A stretch of 64,000 nucleotides of DNA from JBGTSJ01 sp041940305 (GTDB taxonomy: Bacteria; Planctomycetota; Planctomycetia; Planctomycetales; Planctomycetaceae), in NCBI GenBank assembly GCA_041940305.1, contig JBGTSJ010000007.1, positions 186,001 to 250,000 on the forward strand, written 5' to 3'. This document shows positions 43,885 to 53,175 of this stretch, piece after piece; within the stretch, counting starts at the first letter, position 1; each line of letters starts with the position of its first letter. The position numbers and the translations under genes are program-made. The notes under the pieces were generated by a model. That model worked only from the letters and a program-made list of their open reading frames with translations, was not told the DNA's origin and did no database searches.

Positions 43885-44982
43885 ATGAATCCATCGCATC
43901 GCTCCATCTGCCGTTTGACCGTCCTGCTGCTGGTGTCCGCCGCAACATTTCCCGCGACCGCGCTCTCGCAGACCGAACTCATCGAGAATGGAGGCTTTGA
44001 AAGCGGCGATCTCTCGGGCTGGACGGTCCAGACGCTCGGCGGGACGCATCTGGGAGGCTGGGTGACCAATGACGGCGCACAGCCGCCCCCGGGACCGGTC
44101 CCGGTTCCCTTTGCACCGCTGTCCGGCAATTACGACGCCATCTGTTTCCAGGTTGGTCCGGCCGTCAAGCGGCTGACCAGCAACCCGATTCCGTTGCCCG
44201 ACGACGTTTCGTCCGCCACGCTCTCCTGGGTCGACAGCATCCGCAATTTCGACTTCCAGGGGCGCTATGCAGATCCCGGTCAGGAATTCCGAGTGCAGTT
44301 GCTCGACTCAGCCGGGGGGCTCATCGTGGAACTCTTCTCCACGGATCCGGGTGATCCTCCCGCGCAGATCGGCCCCAACTTCCGCGAGTACGACGTCAGC
44401 CTGCATCTCGCACCCTACGCCGGCGACTCCGTCTACCTCCGATTCGAACTGCAGGATGAACTGTTTTTCTTCAATGTGAACGTGGACGACGTCAGCCTCC
44501 AGGTGGGAGCGACCCCGCCGGCGCTGATCGAAGTCGCCGTCGACGTGAAGCCGGGAGACGGAGACAACCCGATCAATCTCAAGGTCAATCAGAAGCAGCG
44601 CGGCCGCGGCGCGGCCGCCGGTGGAGTGCTGCCCGTCGCCATCCTGGGCGCCTGGGATGTCGCCGTGGACCTGATTGCTGCGGAATCGGTCCTGCTGGGA
44701 GACCCTCAACTCTCGGGCGGGGTCGTCCCCTTGAAGTGGCATCTGGAAGACGTCGACCTCGACGGCTTGCCGGACCTGGTCCTGCATTACAGCATTCACG
44801 AACTCGTCGCCAACGGTGCGATCGATGACCAGACCACATCTCTGATGCTCATGGGGACCATGCTGGATGGGACTCTTGTGGCGGGAGGCGACGATGTGCG
44901 AATCGTCCCGGCCGCCCCTCAGAAGAAGCCGTCCCAACCCGCCGCCACGAAACCCGCACAGTCCGGCAAGAAAAACAGATAG
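43885..44982 (+). CDS. exported protein with carbohydrate-binding-like N-terminal domain
   Basis: A 365-residue secreted protein with a signal peptide at 1-29 (LTVLLLVSAATFPATALSQ). The mature N-terminus LIENGGFESGDLSGW is the usual opening of CBM4/9-like and PEP-CTERM-associated jelly-roll domains, here spanning to about residue 210 (LRFELQDELFFFNVNVDDVSL). A second domain has VDVKPGDGDNPINLKV, a motif common in secreted planctomycete proteins, and LEDVDLDGLPDLVLHY, a calcium-binding-type Asp-rich loop. The tail is Lys/Pro/Ala-rich (KKPSQPAATKPAQSGKK). No sorting motif is seen. It stands alone. Confidence 0.7.
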   Translation: MNPSHRSICRLTVLLLVSAATFPATALSQTELIENGGFESGDLSGWTVQTLGGTHLGGWVTNDGAQPPPGPVPVPFAPLSGNYDAICFQVGPAVKRLTSNPIPLPDDVSSATLSWVDSIRNFDFQGRYADPGQEFRVQLLDSAGGLIVELFSTDPGDPPAQIGPNFREYDVSLHLAPYAGDSVYLRFELQDELFFFNVNVDDVSLQVGATPPALIEVAVDVKPGDGDNPINLKVNQKQRGRGAAAGGVLPVAILGAWDVAVDLIAAESVLLGDPQLSGGVVPLKWHLEDVDLDGLPDLVLHYSIHELVANGAIDDQTTSLMLMGTMLDGTLVAGGDDVRIVPAAPQKKPSQPAATKPAQSGKKNR

Positions 44983-45002
44983 GCGGCTCGCAGCGAGGTC
45001 CC

Positions 45003-46256
45003 TCAGGCCAACCGCTCGCGCAACACGCCCATCGTCCGGGCATGCCGCTCCCTGACGGTTTCGCGCGCTGCCTGGGCTCGCGCGCGGGCCGCCTCCCCGT
45101 CTTCGACCAGTCCCAGCACAGTCGGGACGATCCGCGCGAAGTCCTCCGGCTGATCGACGTCGAACAGCCAGTCGCCCAGCCCGATGTCCCCCCACATGAA
45201 CCCCTTGCTCGTCTGCTCCGCGAACCGGCAGACGATCGCCGGGACGCCGTTGCCCACGCACATGATCGGCGAGTGCATCTCCAGTCCGAACAGCCCGGCC
45301 GAACGGACGTACGTGCTTAATGCCTCGTCCGTCAGCCAGAACGACTCCCGCCACACGACCTGCTCCCGGACGTCATCCGGCAACCGGTCCACCAGCAGTC
45401 GCTTGCCGACCTCCATCTGGCTCATGTCTTCGGGACAAACGAGAACCTTGTAGCCGTGGTCGCGAGTGAGCGCCGTAATCGCTTCCCGCAGCGGGGCGTG
45501 GTCGTGTTCCTGCATCTCCTCGCTGCGGGCGTGCTTCTCGCGGTCCTGGTCGGTCATCTCGCGATCGTGGATTCTCCAGTACGGGGTGTACCGCAGCCGC
45601 GGAATGCAGCACAGGAATCGTCCCTCCTCGAGTTGGTTCTCCCCCAGGAACTGCTCGGCCGCATCATCGTTCCGCAGGTCGACGGCGAACGCGCCGTCGG
45701 GGCTGAACTCCATGATCGGACTCTCGATGCCGTCGTCCACGGCCTTCGCCAGCGAGACGGTGTCGCGGAAGTACACAAACTGCGCGCGGCTGAGCAGGGC
45801 GCGCTGCGACTCAGCCGCGCCGCCGTAAGTGATCCCATACACGCCGAACGGCTTGCCGACGTGCTTGTCAAACGCCGCCACATCCCGCGCCCCCACCAGC
45901 GACGGTCCCGACCCGTGCAGCAGGAAGTCGCAGCGGTCGAGTGCTGCCTGCAGGTCGCCGCTGGAAGCACGTCCATCCTCCCCGATGCTCCCTTTGACGA
46001 TCTGCAACTGCGGGAACCGCCCGGTGAGCATCGCCGCGACTTCATCCGAGAGGCTTCCCGAGGCCCACAGGATCGTATCCGCCTCCGGAATGTGCTGCTC
46101 GATCAGCGCCAGCACGCCGGGCGTATGGGCGATGTCCCCGATGTTCACCACCTGCCACGACGACCGCAGCAGGATGGACGGCCGCCGCTGCGCGGCCCGC
46201 AGTCGTCCCGATAAACCGGTCGCGAGCGCCAACTGAAGAAAGCTGCGACGCTTCAT
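45003..46256 (-). CDS. polysaccharide pyruvyl transferase family protein with Tat-type leader
   Basis: A 417-residue protein. The N-terminus MKRRSFLQLALATGLSG is a twin-arginine export signal, cleaved near LRAAQ. The remainder follows the polysaccharide pyruvyl transferase fold: NIGDIAHTPGVL at the start, FLLHGSGPSLV, GKPFGVYGITYG, YFRDTVSLAKAVDDGI, then a GT-B-like second half with LEMHSPIMCVGNGVPAIVC. Family members use phosphoenolpyruvate in the cytoplasm, so an exported copy is unexpected and may bind sugar or do another job. Start ATG 46256 puts the Arg pair at residues 3-4. Confidence 0.78.
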   Translation of the reverse strand: MKRRSFLQLALATGLSGRLRAAQRRPSILLRSSWQVVNIGDIAHTPGVLALIEQHIPEADTILWASGSLSDEVAAMLTGRFPQLQIVKGSIGEDGRASSGDLQAALDRCDFLLHGSGPSLVGARDVAAFDKHVGKPFGVYGITYGGAAESQRALLSRAQFVYFRDTVSLAKAVDDGIESPIMEFSPDGAFAVDLRNDDAAEQFLGENQLEEGRFLCCIPRLRYTPYWRIHDREMTDQDREKHARSEEMQEHDHAPLREAITALTRDHGYKVLVCPEDMSQMEVGKRLLVDRLPDDVREQVVWRESFWLTDEALSTYVRSAGLFGLEMHSPIMCVGNGVPAIVCRFAEQTSKGFMWGDIGLGDWLFDVDQPEDFARIVPTVLGLVEDGEAARARAQAARETVRERHARTMGVLRERLA

Positions 46257-46311
46257 GATTCTGAGCCGTGATTGCGGGGATCGCATGCCCGAGGTTCAGC
46301 CATGCCGAGCG

Positions 46312-46794
46312 TCAAACGACGGGGCGACGGCAGAAGCTAAGCGTATCTTCATGGTGAAATGAGAGAAACCACAGCGGCTCATCCGGGACGACAAAGGCGT
46401 CATCCGATGATGGATAGAAAAAGTCATCCCACCATCGGCTCACGATCTCCCATTTCGTCCGAATCGCGCAGTCTCGACGCCACGAGACTGTGACAGGCAA
46501 CTGCAGATCGGACTCGCGGTCGCGCAGCCAATCCGTGACCGTCCGCAGAATGGGATCCTCACGTCGACAGCAGTCTCCCGTCCAGGTTCCTTCGGTCGAA
46601 CACACGTCCACGTCTTCAAACCGAACTCGCTTCACGTCGCCAAACTGGTCATAGAACGGCATCCATCGATTGTGCATCTCGGCCGCGGCATGCGGATCAA
46701 GCGGCGCCATCTGCTCCAGGACCTCGTCTGGAAGGACGGCGTACTTCGGATCAGTCCATCGCCAGGCCAGACTGTGTTTTCGGATACTCAGCAT
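46312..46794 (-). CDS. hypothetical protein
   Basis: About 160 residues from the ATG at 46794 (a GTG at 46812 is also possible, 15 bp after the preceding stop). It is rich in Trp, Asp and Arg, with WRWTDPKYAVLPDEVLEQM near the start and WWDDFFYPSSDDAFVVPDEP, then LWFLSFHHEDTLSF, towards the end. There is no signal or membrane segment. I do not recognise the family. It follows the DUF2007-like gene on the same strand, probably co-transcribed. Confidence 0.6.
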   Translation of the reverse strand: MLSIRKHSLAWRWTDPKYAVLPDEVLEQMAPLDPHAAAEMHNRWMPFYDQFGDVKRVRFEDVDVCSTEGTWTGDCCRREDPILRTVTDWLRDRESDLQLPVTVSWRRDCAIRTKWEIVSRWWDDFFYPSSDDAFVVPDEPLWFLSFHHEDTLSFCRRPVV

Positions 46795-46827
46795 TCGACG
46801 ACTCGTTTTCACCCGCAAAGCGGTCGC

Positions 46828-47280
46828 CTAATCCTGCAAATTCTCGGCATCCGCCGGCTGCGGGTTCTCCGCCCAGGCCTCCTCCGGCCAGTCCACTTCC
46901 CCCACATCCACGAATGCACCGCAGTGCGGGCAGTCCTGCACGGAGCCTTTCAGGTTCTCTGCGAACGTCGCCGTCCGACCGCAGTCTTCACAGCAGACTT
47001 CGATAGAAGCCGCCCCCTCCGGCAGCTCCGCGACATTCCGCTCCCGGCGGCGGACTTCGAACATCGTCAGCAACTCGGCCACGCGCTCCGCATCCGCGCG
47101 GCTGATCCACACCTGCGGCTTATGAATCTCCGGCAGAAGGCCGAACGTCCACTGTCCCACCAGCGAGTTGTCCTCTGTCACCGAAGACTCGATCCCCTGG
47201 CTCTCCAGGAACTGTTGCACCAGGTGTGCATCGGTGTTGCTCTGCGCGTTGTAGGCGGCGATCGGATCGCTCAGCGGCAT
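46828..47280 (-). CDS. DUF2007-like protein with zinc ribbon
   Basis: A 150-residue cytoplasmic protein. The N-terminal 75 residues fit the DUF2007 (PII-like putative signal-transducing) fold: VQQFLESQGIESSVTEDN, then PQVWISRADAERVAELL. The C-terminal part has CCEDCGRTATF and QDCPHCGAFVDV, a CxxC...CxxC zinc ribbon. The ATG at 47280 is preferred over an upstream ATG because GGGAG lies 9 bases before it. The function is unknown. Confidence 0.7.
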   Translation of the reverse strand: MPLSDPIAAYNAQSNTDAHLVQQFLESQGIESSVTEDNSLVGQWTFGLLPEIHKPQVWISRADAERVAELLTMFEVRRRERNVAELPEGAASIEVCCEDCGRTATFAENLKGSVQDCPHCGAFVDVGEVDWPEEAWAENPQPADAENLQD

Positions 47281-47499
47281 CGGCGCGGCTCCCAAGGTTC
47301 AGGGGGGGCGACGAAAACCGCGAGTATACCGGCGCGCCGCGCTGATCGCCTGCCTGTTGGCAGGTCACGAGGCCGCGCACAACCAACGGCGTTCACCCGC
47401 GGGTGGAGCGCATCGCAGAACCGTTGAGAGCGCTGCTGCACAGGCAGCTCATGATCGGCATGAGTTCCAGCCGATCCACTGCAGCACGCCATGTTGCGA

Positions 47500-48243
47500 T
47501 TACTTCGTCGCAATCGCCTGCGCCAGCGGCTTGAGCACCTGGTCGATCACGTGCTCCGCCAGCAACTCTTCGGACAGGCCCCGTAACTCGTCCAGCGTTC
47601 CCGCCAGCGACCCGTCATGTGGCAGGCTGCCATATTGCCGGACGGTGAAGTACACGCTTATCGAATCCTCCGGAAACTCATTGCGGCGGACCTGATAGGC
47701 ATTGGTCCGGGTTTCGATCATCAGCCGAGCCTGCCGGCGGCAGCTGTCGTCCAGACTGATCGTCAGCGACGGCTCAAAGTTCAGCGGCTTGGCGCCCGGG
47801 ATATCGAGCATGCCCTCCATCGCAGGCCCCACGCCCAGAGCCTCAGCCACCAGCGAGTCATGATTCCCGCGGTAAACGAAATCGAATCCCACCAGGTAAT
47901 CAAGCGCCTCGCAGTCGAGCGGGCTCACCGAGAGCATGTAGGGCGCCAGCTCCAGCGCCAGCCGGTGCTGGTCCATCGCCTCATCCACCTGCGGCGGATT
48001 GACGAGCCCGCTGCAGATCCGCCGCGGCTCCAGGCACAGCCACCGGTAGTGGGGCTGGTCCTTGTCCTCCTCCAGCACGAAATCGCCGTTCTCGCGCGTA
48101 TAGAAGTTGCGCATCCCCGGATACGACTTCTGCACTCGCCCGAAGAACTCCAGCACTGTTTCGCGCGATGACGGCAGCTGCATCTCCGTATTCAGATTCA
48201 TGTTGACGAAGAAGTCGTCCGCCAGGGATGCATACGTGATCAT
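47500..48243 (-). CDS. hypothetical protein
   Basis: A 247-residue soluble protein. It opens MITYASLADDFFVNMNL and has FYTRENGDFVLEEDKD, then RWLCLEPRRICSGLVNPP, and a C-terminal block ISVYFTVRQYG followed by an acidic, Leu-rich helix. It looks like a genuine gene because codon usage is even and the frame fills the gap, but I cannot assign a family. It is divergent from ogt with about 170 bp between the starts. Confidence 0.6.
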   Translation of the reverse strand: MITYASLADDFFVNMNLNTEMQLPSSRETVLEFFGRVQKSYPGMRNFYTRENGDFVLEEDKDQPHYRWLCLEPRRICSGLVNPPQVDEAMDQHRLALELAPYMLSVSPLDCEALDYLVGFDFVYRGNHDSLVAEALGVGPAMEGMLDIPGAKPLNFEPSLTISLDDSCRRQARLMIETRTNAYQVRRNEFPEDSISVYFTVRQYGSLPHDGSLAGTLDELRGLSEELLAEHVIDQVLKPLAQAIATK

Positions 48244-48413
48244 CGGAGGGTCGTCTCCCGTTCGGGATGGGGCGCCGGGCGATGGGGCACTTCGCCGAAA
48301 CGAAGCAGCAGCCTTCGCAATTGGTGGCTCTTGCCGTATTCTAAGGGCGGATGGAACAGGGGTCAAAGAGCGGTTTCGGACCCATTTCCAGGACTTTCAC
48401 GACGGAGCGGATG

Positions 48414-48965
48414 ATGAGCACGATCCTGTCGATCTTTCCAACCCGGCTGGGCTGGTTCGGTCTCGCCGGCAGCAACGGCCGCGTCACCGGCCTCTGTTTC
48501 GGACACGATTCCGCGGCCGAGGTTCAACACCGCCTGCCGGCCGAAGAGCACGGCGACTGGCATCCGTTGCTGCAGGAGCGCCTGCAGGCGTACGCGGACG
48601 GTGAGACCGACGACTTCCGCGACGTCGACGTGGACCTCGAGCACCTCACGCCGTTTCAGCATCGCGTCGTCCGCCGCCTGCGTGACGTCCGCTACGGCAA
48701 AACCGTCTCCTACGGCGAGCTCGCGCAACGGATCGGCGCTCCCCGATCGGCCCGCGCAGTCGGGCGAGTCATGGCCACGAATCGGATGCCCATCATCCTC
48801 CCCTGCCACCGTGTTCTGGCGTCCGGCGGCGCGCTCGGCGGATTCTCCGCGCCGCAGGGCATCGCGATGAAGCGCCGCCTCCTGCAGCTCGAACGGGCCG
48901 ACGGCTTCACCGATCATCCCCGGGAACGCGTTTTCGGTCTCGCCCTGGCCGCTTCCGGGGTTTGA
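48414..48965 (+). CDS. ogt: methylated-DNA-protein cysteine methyltransferase
   Basis: A 183-residue suicide repair protein that moves alkyl groups from O6-alkylguanine in DNA to its own cysteine. TPFQHRVVRRLRDVRYGKTVSYGELA contains the wing of the DNA-binding motif (read in parts), ARAVGRVMATNRMPIILPCHRVL carries the acceptor Cys in PCHRV, and GGFSAPQG follows. The N-terminal 80 residues are the non-catalytic domain. Two ATGs at 48411 and 48414 compete; the second has GGAG at a 6-base spacing. No adaptive-response regulator is fused or adjacent. Confidence 0.93.
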   Translation: MSTILSIFPTRLGWFGLAGSNGRVTGLCFGHDSAAEVQHRLPAEEHGDWHPLLQERLQAYADGETDDFRDVDVDLEHLTPFQHRVVRRLRDVRYGKTVSYGELAQRIGAPRSARAVGRVMATNRMPIILPCHRVLASGGALGGFSAPQGIAMKRRLLQLERADGFTDHPRERVFGLALAASGV

Positions 48966-49147
48966 CGCCGCGCTAACCTCTGCCGCGGGCCTGCACAAGG
49001 GAAAACCCCCGCATTCCAACGCGTCCCGCGACTTCGAAATTCCGGCCGCAGTGCCAGGTGTACGAGGTCGATGCGCTCCGTATACTTCGGTCAGAAGGCT
49101 GATTGCTGCGCGTGACCCCGTCGCGCGTTTTTGCGGAGCGCTGCGTC

Positions 49148-49687
49148 ATGAAACTCGAATTCGCCCGTCCGGATGCCTCGCAGTTGTCGTTCCACCTCTT
49201 CGAACGCGCGCTGCATCCGGAGCTCTTCGACACCTACGCCGAGACGCACATCGTCGGCAACGGCTTTGAAGCGCTGCTCCGCATCTGCGCCGCCGGCCAC
49301 GTGCTGGAATTCCGCCAGGCCCAGCGGCGCGTCACCGAGGTCATCGGCAGCCACGAGCAGGATCTCCCCCAACGCGGGCGTTCGCTCGTCCATCGTCTCC
49401 GCGGCGGCCGCGATCTCGACGTCGAGATCGACGGCATCGCCTACTGCTGCAGCGCCCACGTCGAGCAGCTCGATCCCGAAGTCTTCGACGAAGTCCAGGG
49501 AGAACTGCAGGTCGACGCCGCCAGGGCCTTGCTCGCCTACCAGTTTCCCAGTCGCCACCGTCTGGAGTCCGGCGCGCTGAGCGTGATGCAGGCGGAGGCC
49601 ACTTCCAGCAGCCTCATCATTCACGCCTTCCACACGTTCCCCGAGAGCCGCTCAGTCCTGCGGACCCAGTCTCTCTTCGACTACTGA
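49148..49687 (+). CDS. DUF2617 protein
   Basis: A 179-residue soluble protein. It opens KLEFARPDASQLSFHLFERALHPELF and has the blocks HIVGNGFEALLRIC and LHxPR-like QRGRSLVHRLRG that I associate with DUF2617, a small family found in planctomycetes and actinobacteria. The C-terminal half is beta-rich with LIIHAFHTFPESRSVLRTQSL. The function is unknown. It precedes a TolC-like lipoprotein by 170 bp. Confidence 0.75.
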   Translation: MKLEFARPDASQLSFHLFERALHPELFDTYAETHIVGNGFEALLRICAAGHVLEFRQAQRRVTEVIGSHEQDLPQRGRSLVHRLRGGRDLDVEIDGIAYCCSAHVEQLDPEVFDEVQGELQVDAARALLAYQFPSRHRLESGALSVMQAEATSSSLIIHAFHTFPESRSVLRTQSLFDY

Positions 49688-49856
49688 ACCCGGCATTGCC
49701 CCTCTTCGGCTCCCGGGCGACTTCCCGGCCTCCCTGCCGATTCCGTCAATCTGTAGGGGTTGTTCCGCCGATACCAGTGAAACCGGATGTACGGGCTGCG
49801 CCGAGATTGCCGCGCACTCGCGCAGATTCTGCCGGAACTCTCTGGGGGCGGACGGA

Positions 49857-52037
49857 ATGCACTTTCAGCACTGCTTGAGAAAACTCGGTAAGCGATACGG
49901 TGCATGGCTGGCCGCCGCGTCGCTCGCCGCCGGTTGCGCCGGTCGTCAGCCCGCGATCCATTACCTGGGCGACGCCGATATGCGGTACTACCGCGCCCAG
50001 GCCACTGAGATTGACTACCCGCTCGTCGCCGACCAGCCTCCGCCGGAGCTCACCGGCTCGGCCCCGCCGCACACCATCGCCGACCGCGAGCACTGGCCCA
50101 TTCGCGAATTCGCCCTCGCCGAGGCCATTCACACCGCCCTGATGAACAGCGAGATCATCCGCCGCAACGGAGAATTCCTCTCTCCCGGCAACTCGCTGCT
50201 GCAGGCCCCCAACAACGTCCCCAGCGTCTACGACCCGGCGATTCAGGAGTCGGGAGTGCTCTTCGGCGGACGCGGCGTCGAAGCCGCTCTGGCCGAGTTT
50301 GATGCCAGCCTCGCCACCAGGCTGGTCTTCGGACAGGAAGAGCAGGCGCTCAACAGCGCCGCTCTGGGTCCGGGCGCCACATTCCGCCAGGATACAGCCC
50401 TCTATCAGTCGTCGCTGCAGAAGGTTTTCGCGCACGGCGGCGTCGTGCAGCTCAACAACACTGTCAACTACGAGTGGAACAACACCCCCGGCACGCTGTT
50501 CGACTCCACCTATACGGGCAACCTGGAGTTCGTCTATCAGCAGCCTCTGCTCGCGGGCGCCGGCACCGAGTACACCCGCACCGCCGGCCCCATCGTCCAG
50601 AGCTTCGGCGGCATCACCGGCGTGTCGCAGGGTGTGCTCATCGCCCGCATCAACAACGACATCACCATTGCCGACTTCGAAGAGGCGGTCCACAACCTCA
50701 TCTACGACACCGAGGTCGCCTACTGGGATCTGTATCTCGCCTACCGCAACTTCGATACGGCCGTCGTCGCCCGCAACTCCGCGCTCGACACCTGGCGACT
50801 GACCGCCAAGCAGGCCGGAGAGGTGCTGATCCCGGCCGATGAGGCCCAGGCGCGCAGTGCGCTGTACCAGGCCGAGGCCGCCGTCGAAACCGCGCAGTCC
50901 AACCTGTACTTCGCTGAAACCGCCCTCCGCCGGTTGCTCGGCATGCCGGTCAACGACGGCACGGTCCTGCGCCCGTCGGACGAACCGATTACCGCCGAGC
51001 TCATCCCCGACTGGTACGCCTCGCTTACGCAGGCGCTCACCTCCCGCGTCGACCTCCGCCGGCAGAAGTGGAACATCAAGAGTCTCGAACTCCAGCTCCG
51101 GGCTGCGGAAGACCTCACCATGCCGCGGCTGGATTTCATCAGCGGTTACCGCGTCAACGCCTTCGGCGACGACCTCCTCGGCGGCAACAATACCTACGAC
51201 AGCTACGGCAACTCGCTCGGCGCGGGGAACCAGACCGGCTGGAACCTCGGCCTGCAGATGAACTGGCCCATCGGCCTCCGCCAGGCGCACGCCCAGGTCC
51301 GCAACTATGAACTGCGGCTGCTCAAAGCTCAGAAGGTGCTCGCCGCGCAGGAGCTGGAGATCGGGCACGAGCTGGCCGCCACCTTCCAGGAATTGACCCG
51401 CGCCCACGCGACGATGCAGTCCAACTACAGCCGCTACGTCGCCACGCAGGAAAACGTGCGCGGCCTCGAGCCTCGCGTCCTCACGGAGGACAACGTGGAC
51501 GTGATTCTCCGCGCCTACGAACGCCGCGCGCAGGCCGAGCTCGCCTACTACCAGAGCCTCGTCGAATACAATCAGGCCCTTGCCAACCTTCAGTTCCGGC
51601 AGGGAACGATCCTCAGCTACAACAGTGTCCGCGTGACGGAAGGTCCCTGGGTCGCGGAGGCGTACTACGAGGCCGATCGCCACGCCGACGCCCGCGGCCA
51701 CGCCTTCGACTCCAGGCACCTGGAATCGTACCCGCCCGACTTTGCCGTGGACGCGCCGGCCGGCCGCTCCGTCCTGTTCACGTCCGAAGCGGCGGCCCAG
51801 CAGTCCAACCCGCTGGTCCCCGTTCCCGAAGCGCAGCCCGCCCCGTACGGTATCGAGCCGGAGCCCGAGCCGGAGCCTGAACCAGCCCCGCCGCAAGCCC
51901 CGGAGTCGGCCCGCTACCAGCGGTTCGGCGACTCCGCGTCGCCGGTGCGGCAGACGGGGTTTGACTCGGGCGCCGGCAGCGCCCGGTTGCCGGGTCGGCC
52001 CGCGACTCCTCCCTCGAATTCGCTCTACGACTTCTGA
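49857..52037 (+). CDS. TolC-family outer-membrane lipoprotein
   Basis: A 726-residue outer-membrane efflux protein. The signal ends in a lipobox (AAASLAAGC, Cys at residue 28). The body consists of two long helical repeats of the outer-membrane-factor type, for example IADFEEAVHNLIYDTEVAYWDLYLAY and ALYQAEAAVETAQSNLYFAETALRRLLG (each seen in pieces), with GWNLGLQMNWPIGLRQAH as a beta-strand region. The tail has EPEPEPEPEPAPP and a Pro-rich segment. At 726 residues it is much longer than TolC (about 490), because of an N-terminal insert and the tail. No pump or membrane-fusion gene is adjacent. Confidence 0.88.
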   Translation: MHFQHCLRKLGKRYGAWLAAASLAAGCAGRQPAIHYLGDADMRYYRAQATEIDYPLVADQPPPELTGSAPPHTIADREHWPIREFALAEAIHTALMNSEIIRRNGEFLSPGNSLLQAPNNVPSVYDPAIQESGVLFGGRGVEAALAEFDASLATRLVFGQEEQALNSAALGPGATFRQDTALYQSSLQKVFAHGGVVQLNNTVNYEWNNTPGTLFDSTYTGNLEFVYQQPLLAGAGTEYTRTAGPIVQSFGGITGVSQGVLIARINNDITIADFEEAVHNLIYDTEVAYWDLYLAYRNFDTAVVARNSALDTWRLTAKQAGEVLIPADEAQARSALYQAEAAVETAQSNLYFAETALRRLLGMPVNDGTVLRPSDEPITAELIPDWYASLTQALTSRVDLRRQKWNIKSLELQLRAAEDLTMPRLDFISGYRVNAFGDDLLGGNNTYDSYGNSLGAGNQTGWNLGLQMNWPIGLRQAHAQVRNYELRLLKAQKVLAAQELEIGHELAATFQELTRAHATMQSNYSRYVATQENVRGLEPRVLTEDNVDVILRAYERRAQAELAYYQSLVEYNQALANLQFRQGTILSYNSVRVTEGPWVAEAYYEADRHADARGHAFDSRHLESYPPDFAVDAPAGRSVLFTSEAAAQQSNPLVPVPEAQPAPYGIEPEPEPEPEPAPPQAPESARYQRFGDSASPVRQTGFDSGAGSARLPGRPATPPSNSLYDF

Positions 52038-52257
52038 GCACCGGGAGCGCGCTCCGCCGCCAAAAGTCGCGGGCACAGTCCGCTCTGCCGTCCGTTGGGC
52101 TGACTGCAGTCCACCGCGCTCTCCGGGACCACGCGGGCCTGCACGTTCAGGAATCCCTTCCTGCACTCCCGCCTCACGACGTCCGGTGCGAACCTCCCCG
52201 GTCGCCTGCGTGTCTGTTAAGCTCAACGTCCACCGCATTGGGGACCGGAGCAACAAC

Positions 52258-53097
52258 ATGCGCTTCACGAAAATGCACGGCGCCGGCAACGACTATGTCT
52301 ACGTCGATTGCTTTCACGAGCGCACGCCGGCCGACCCCGCGGCCCTCGCCCGAGCCGTCAGCGACCGGCACAAGGGGATCGGCGGCGACGGGCTGATCTT
52401 GATCGAGTCGTCCGATCGCGCCGACGCCCGGATGCGGATGTTCAACTCCGACGGCAGCGAAAGCGAAATGTGCGGCAACGGCATTCGCTGCGTCGCCAAG
52501 TACGTCCACGACCACGGCATCGCCCGCAAGCCGGAACTCCGCATCGAGACCGGCGCCGGCGTCCTCGAACTGCAGCTCGACGTCCGCAACGGCCTCGCCG
52601 AGCAGATCCGCGTCAACATGGGGAAGCCGATCTTCGGCCGTGAGGCGATTCCCACGCTGCTCGAAGGGAATCCCCCCGTCCGTGCGCCGCTGGAGGTCGC
52701 CGGCCGCACGCTGGAGGTGACCGCCCTCTCGATGGGCAACCCGCATTGCGTCACGTTCGTGGACGAACTGACGGACGAATGGGTGCTCGGGATCGGTCCC
52801 CAGATCGAGCGGCACGCGGCGTTCCCCCGCCGCGTGAACGCCGAGTTCGTTCAGGTCCTCTCCCCCCGCGAAGTCAAGCTCCGCGTCTGGGAGCGCGGCA
52901 GCGGAGAGACGCAGGCCTGCGGCACCGGCGCCAGCGCGACCTGCGTCGCCTGCGTCCTGAATGAAAAGACGGAACGGACCATCGTCGCCCACCTGCCCGG
53001 AGGCGACCTGACGCTCGAATGGGCCCAGTCCGGAGAAGTCTACATGACCGGGCCCGCCGTCGAAGTTTTCCACGGCGAATGGCCGGACGCCACCTGA
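52258..53097 (+). CDS. dapF: diaminopimelate epimerase
   Basis: This 279-residue cytoplasmic enzyme converts LL- to meso-diaminopimelate for lysine and peptidoglycan. MHGAGNDYVYVD opens the N-terminal lobe and SEMCGNGIRCVAKY carries the first catalytic Cys. MGNPHCVTFVDE begins the second lobe, and GETQACGTGASATCVA carries the second Cys. The ATG at 52258 has GGAG 8 bases upstream. A cysteine desulfurase gene follows 78 bp later on the same strand. Confidence 0.96.
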   Translation: MRFTKMHGAGNDYVYVDCFHERTPADPAALARAVSDRHKGIGGDGLILIESSDRADARMRMFNSDGSESEMCGNGIRCVAKYVHDHGIARKPELRIETGAGVLELQLDVRNGLAEQIRVNMGKPIFGREAIPTLLEGNPPVRAPLEVAGRTLEVTALSMGNPHCVTFVDELTDEWVLGIGPQIERHAAFPRRVNAEFVQVLSPREVKLRVWERGSGETQACGTGASATCVACVLNEKTERTIVAHLPGGDLTLEWAQSGEVYMTGPAVEVFHGEWPDAT

Positions 53098-53175
53098 GCG
53101 GCGATGCCCGAAGACCACGCCGTTCTCGTCCGGCGCATGCCGCAATGGTCGTCAATGACCGGTGACGGCTGACTC

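Noticed and set aside
49746..52289. 847-codon frame antisense to the TolC-like gene
   Set aside because: It lacks motifs; the plus strand has a lipobox and outer-membrane-factor repeats.
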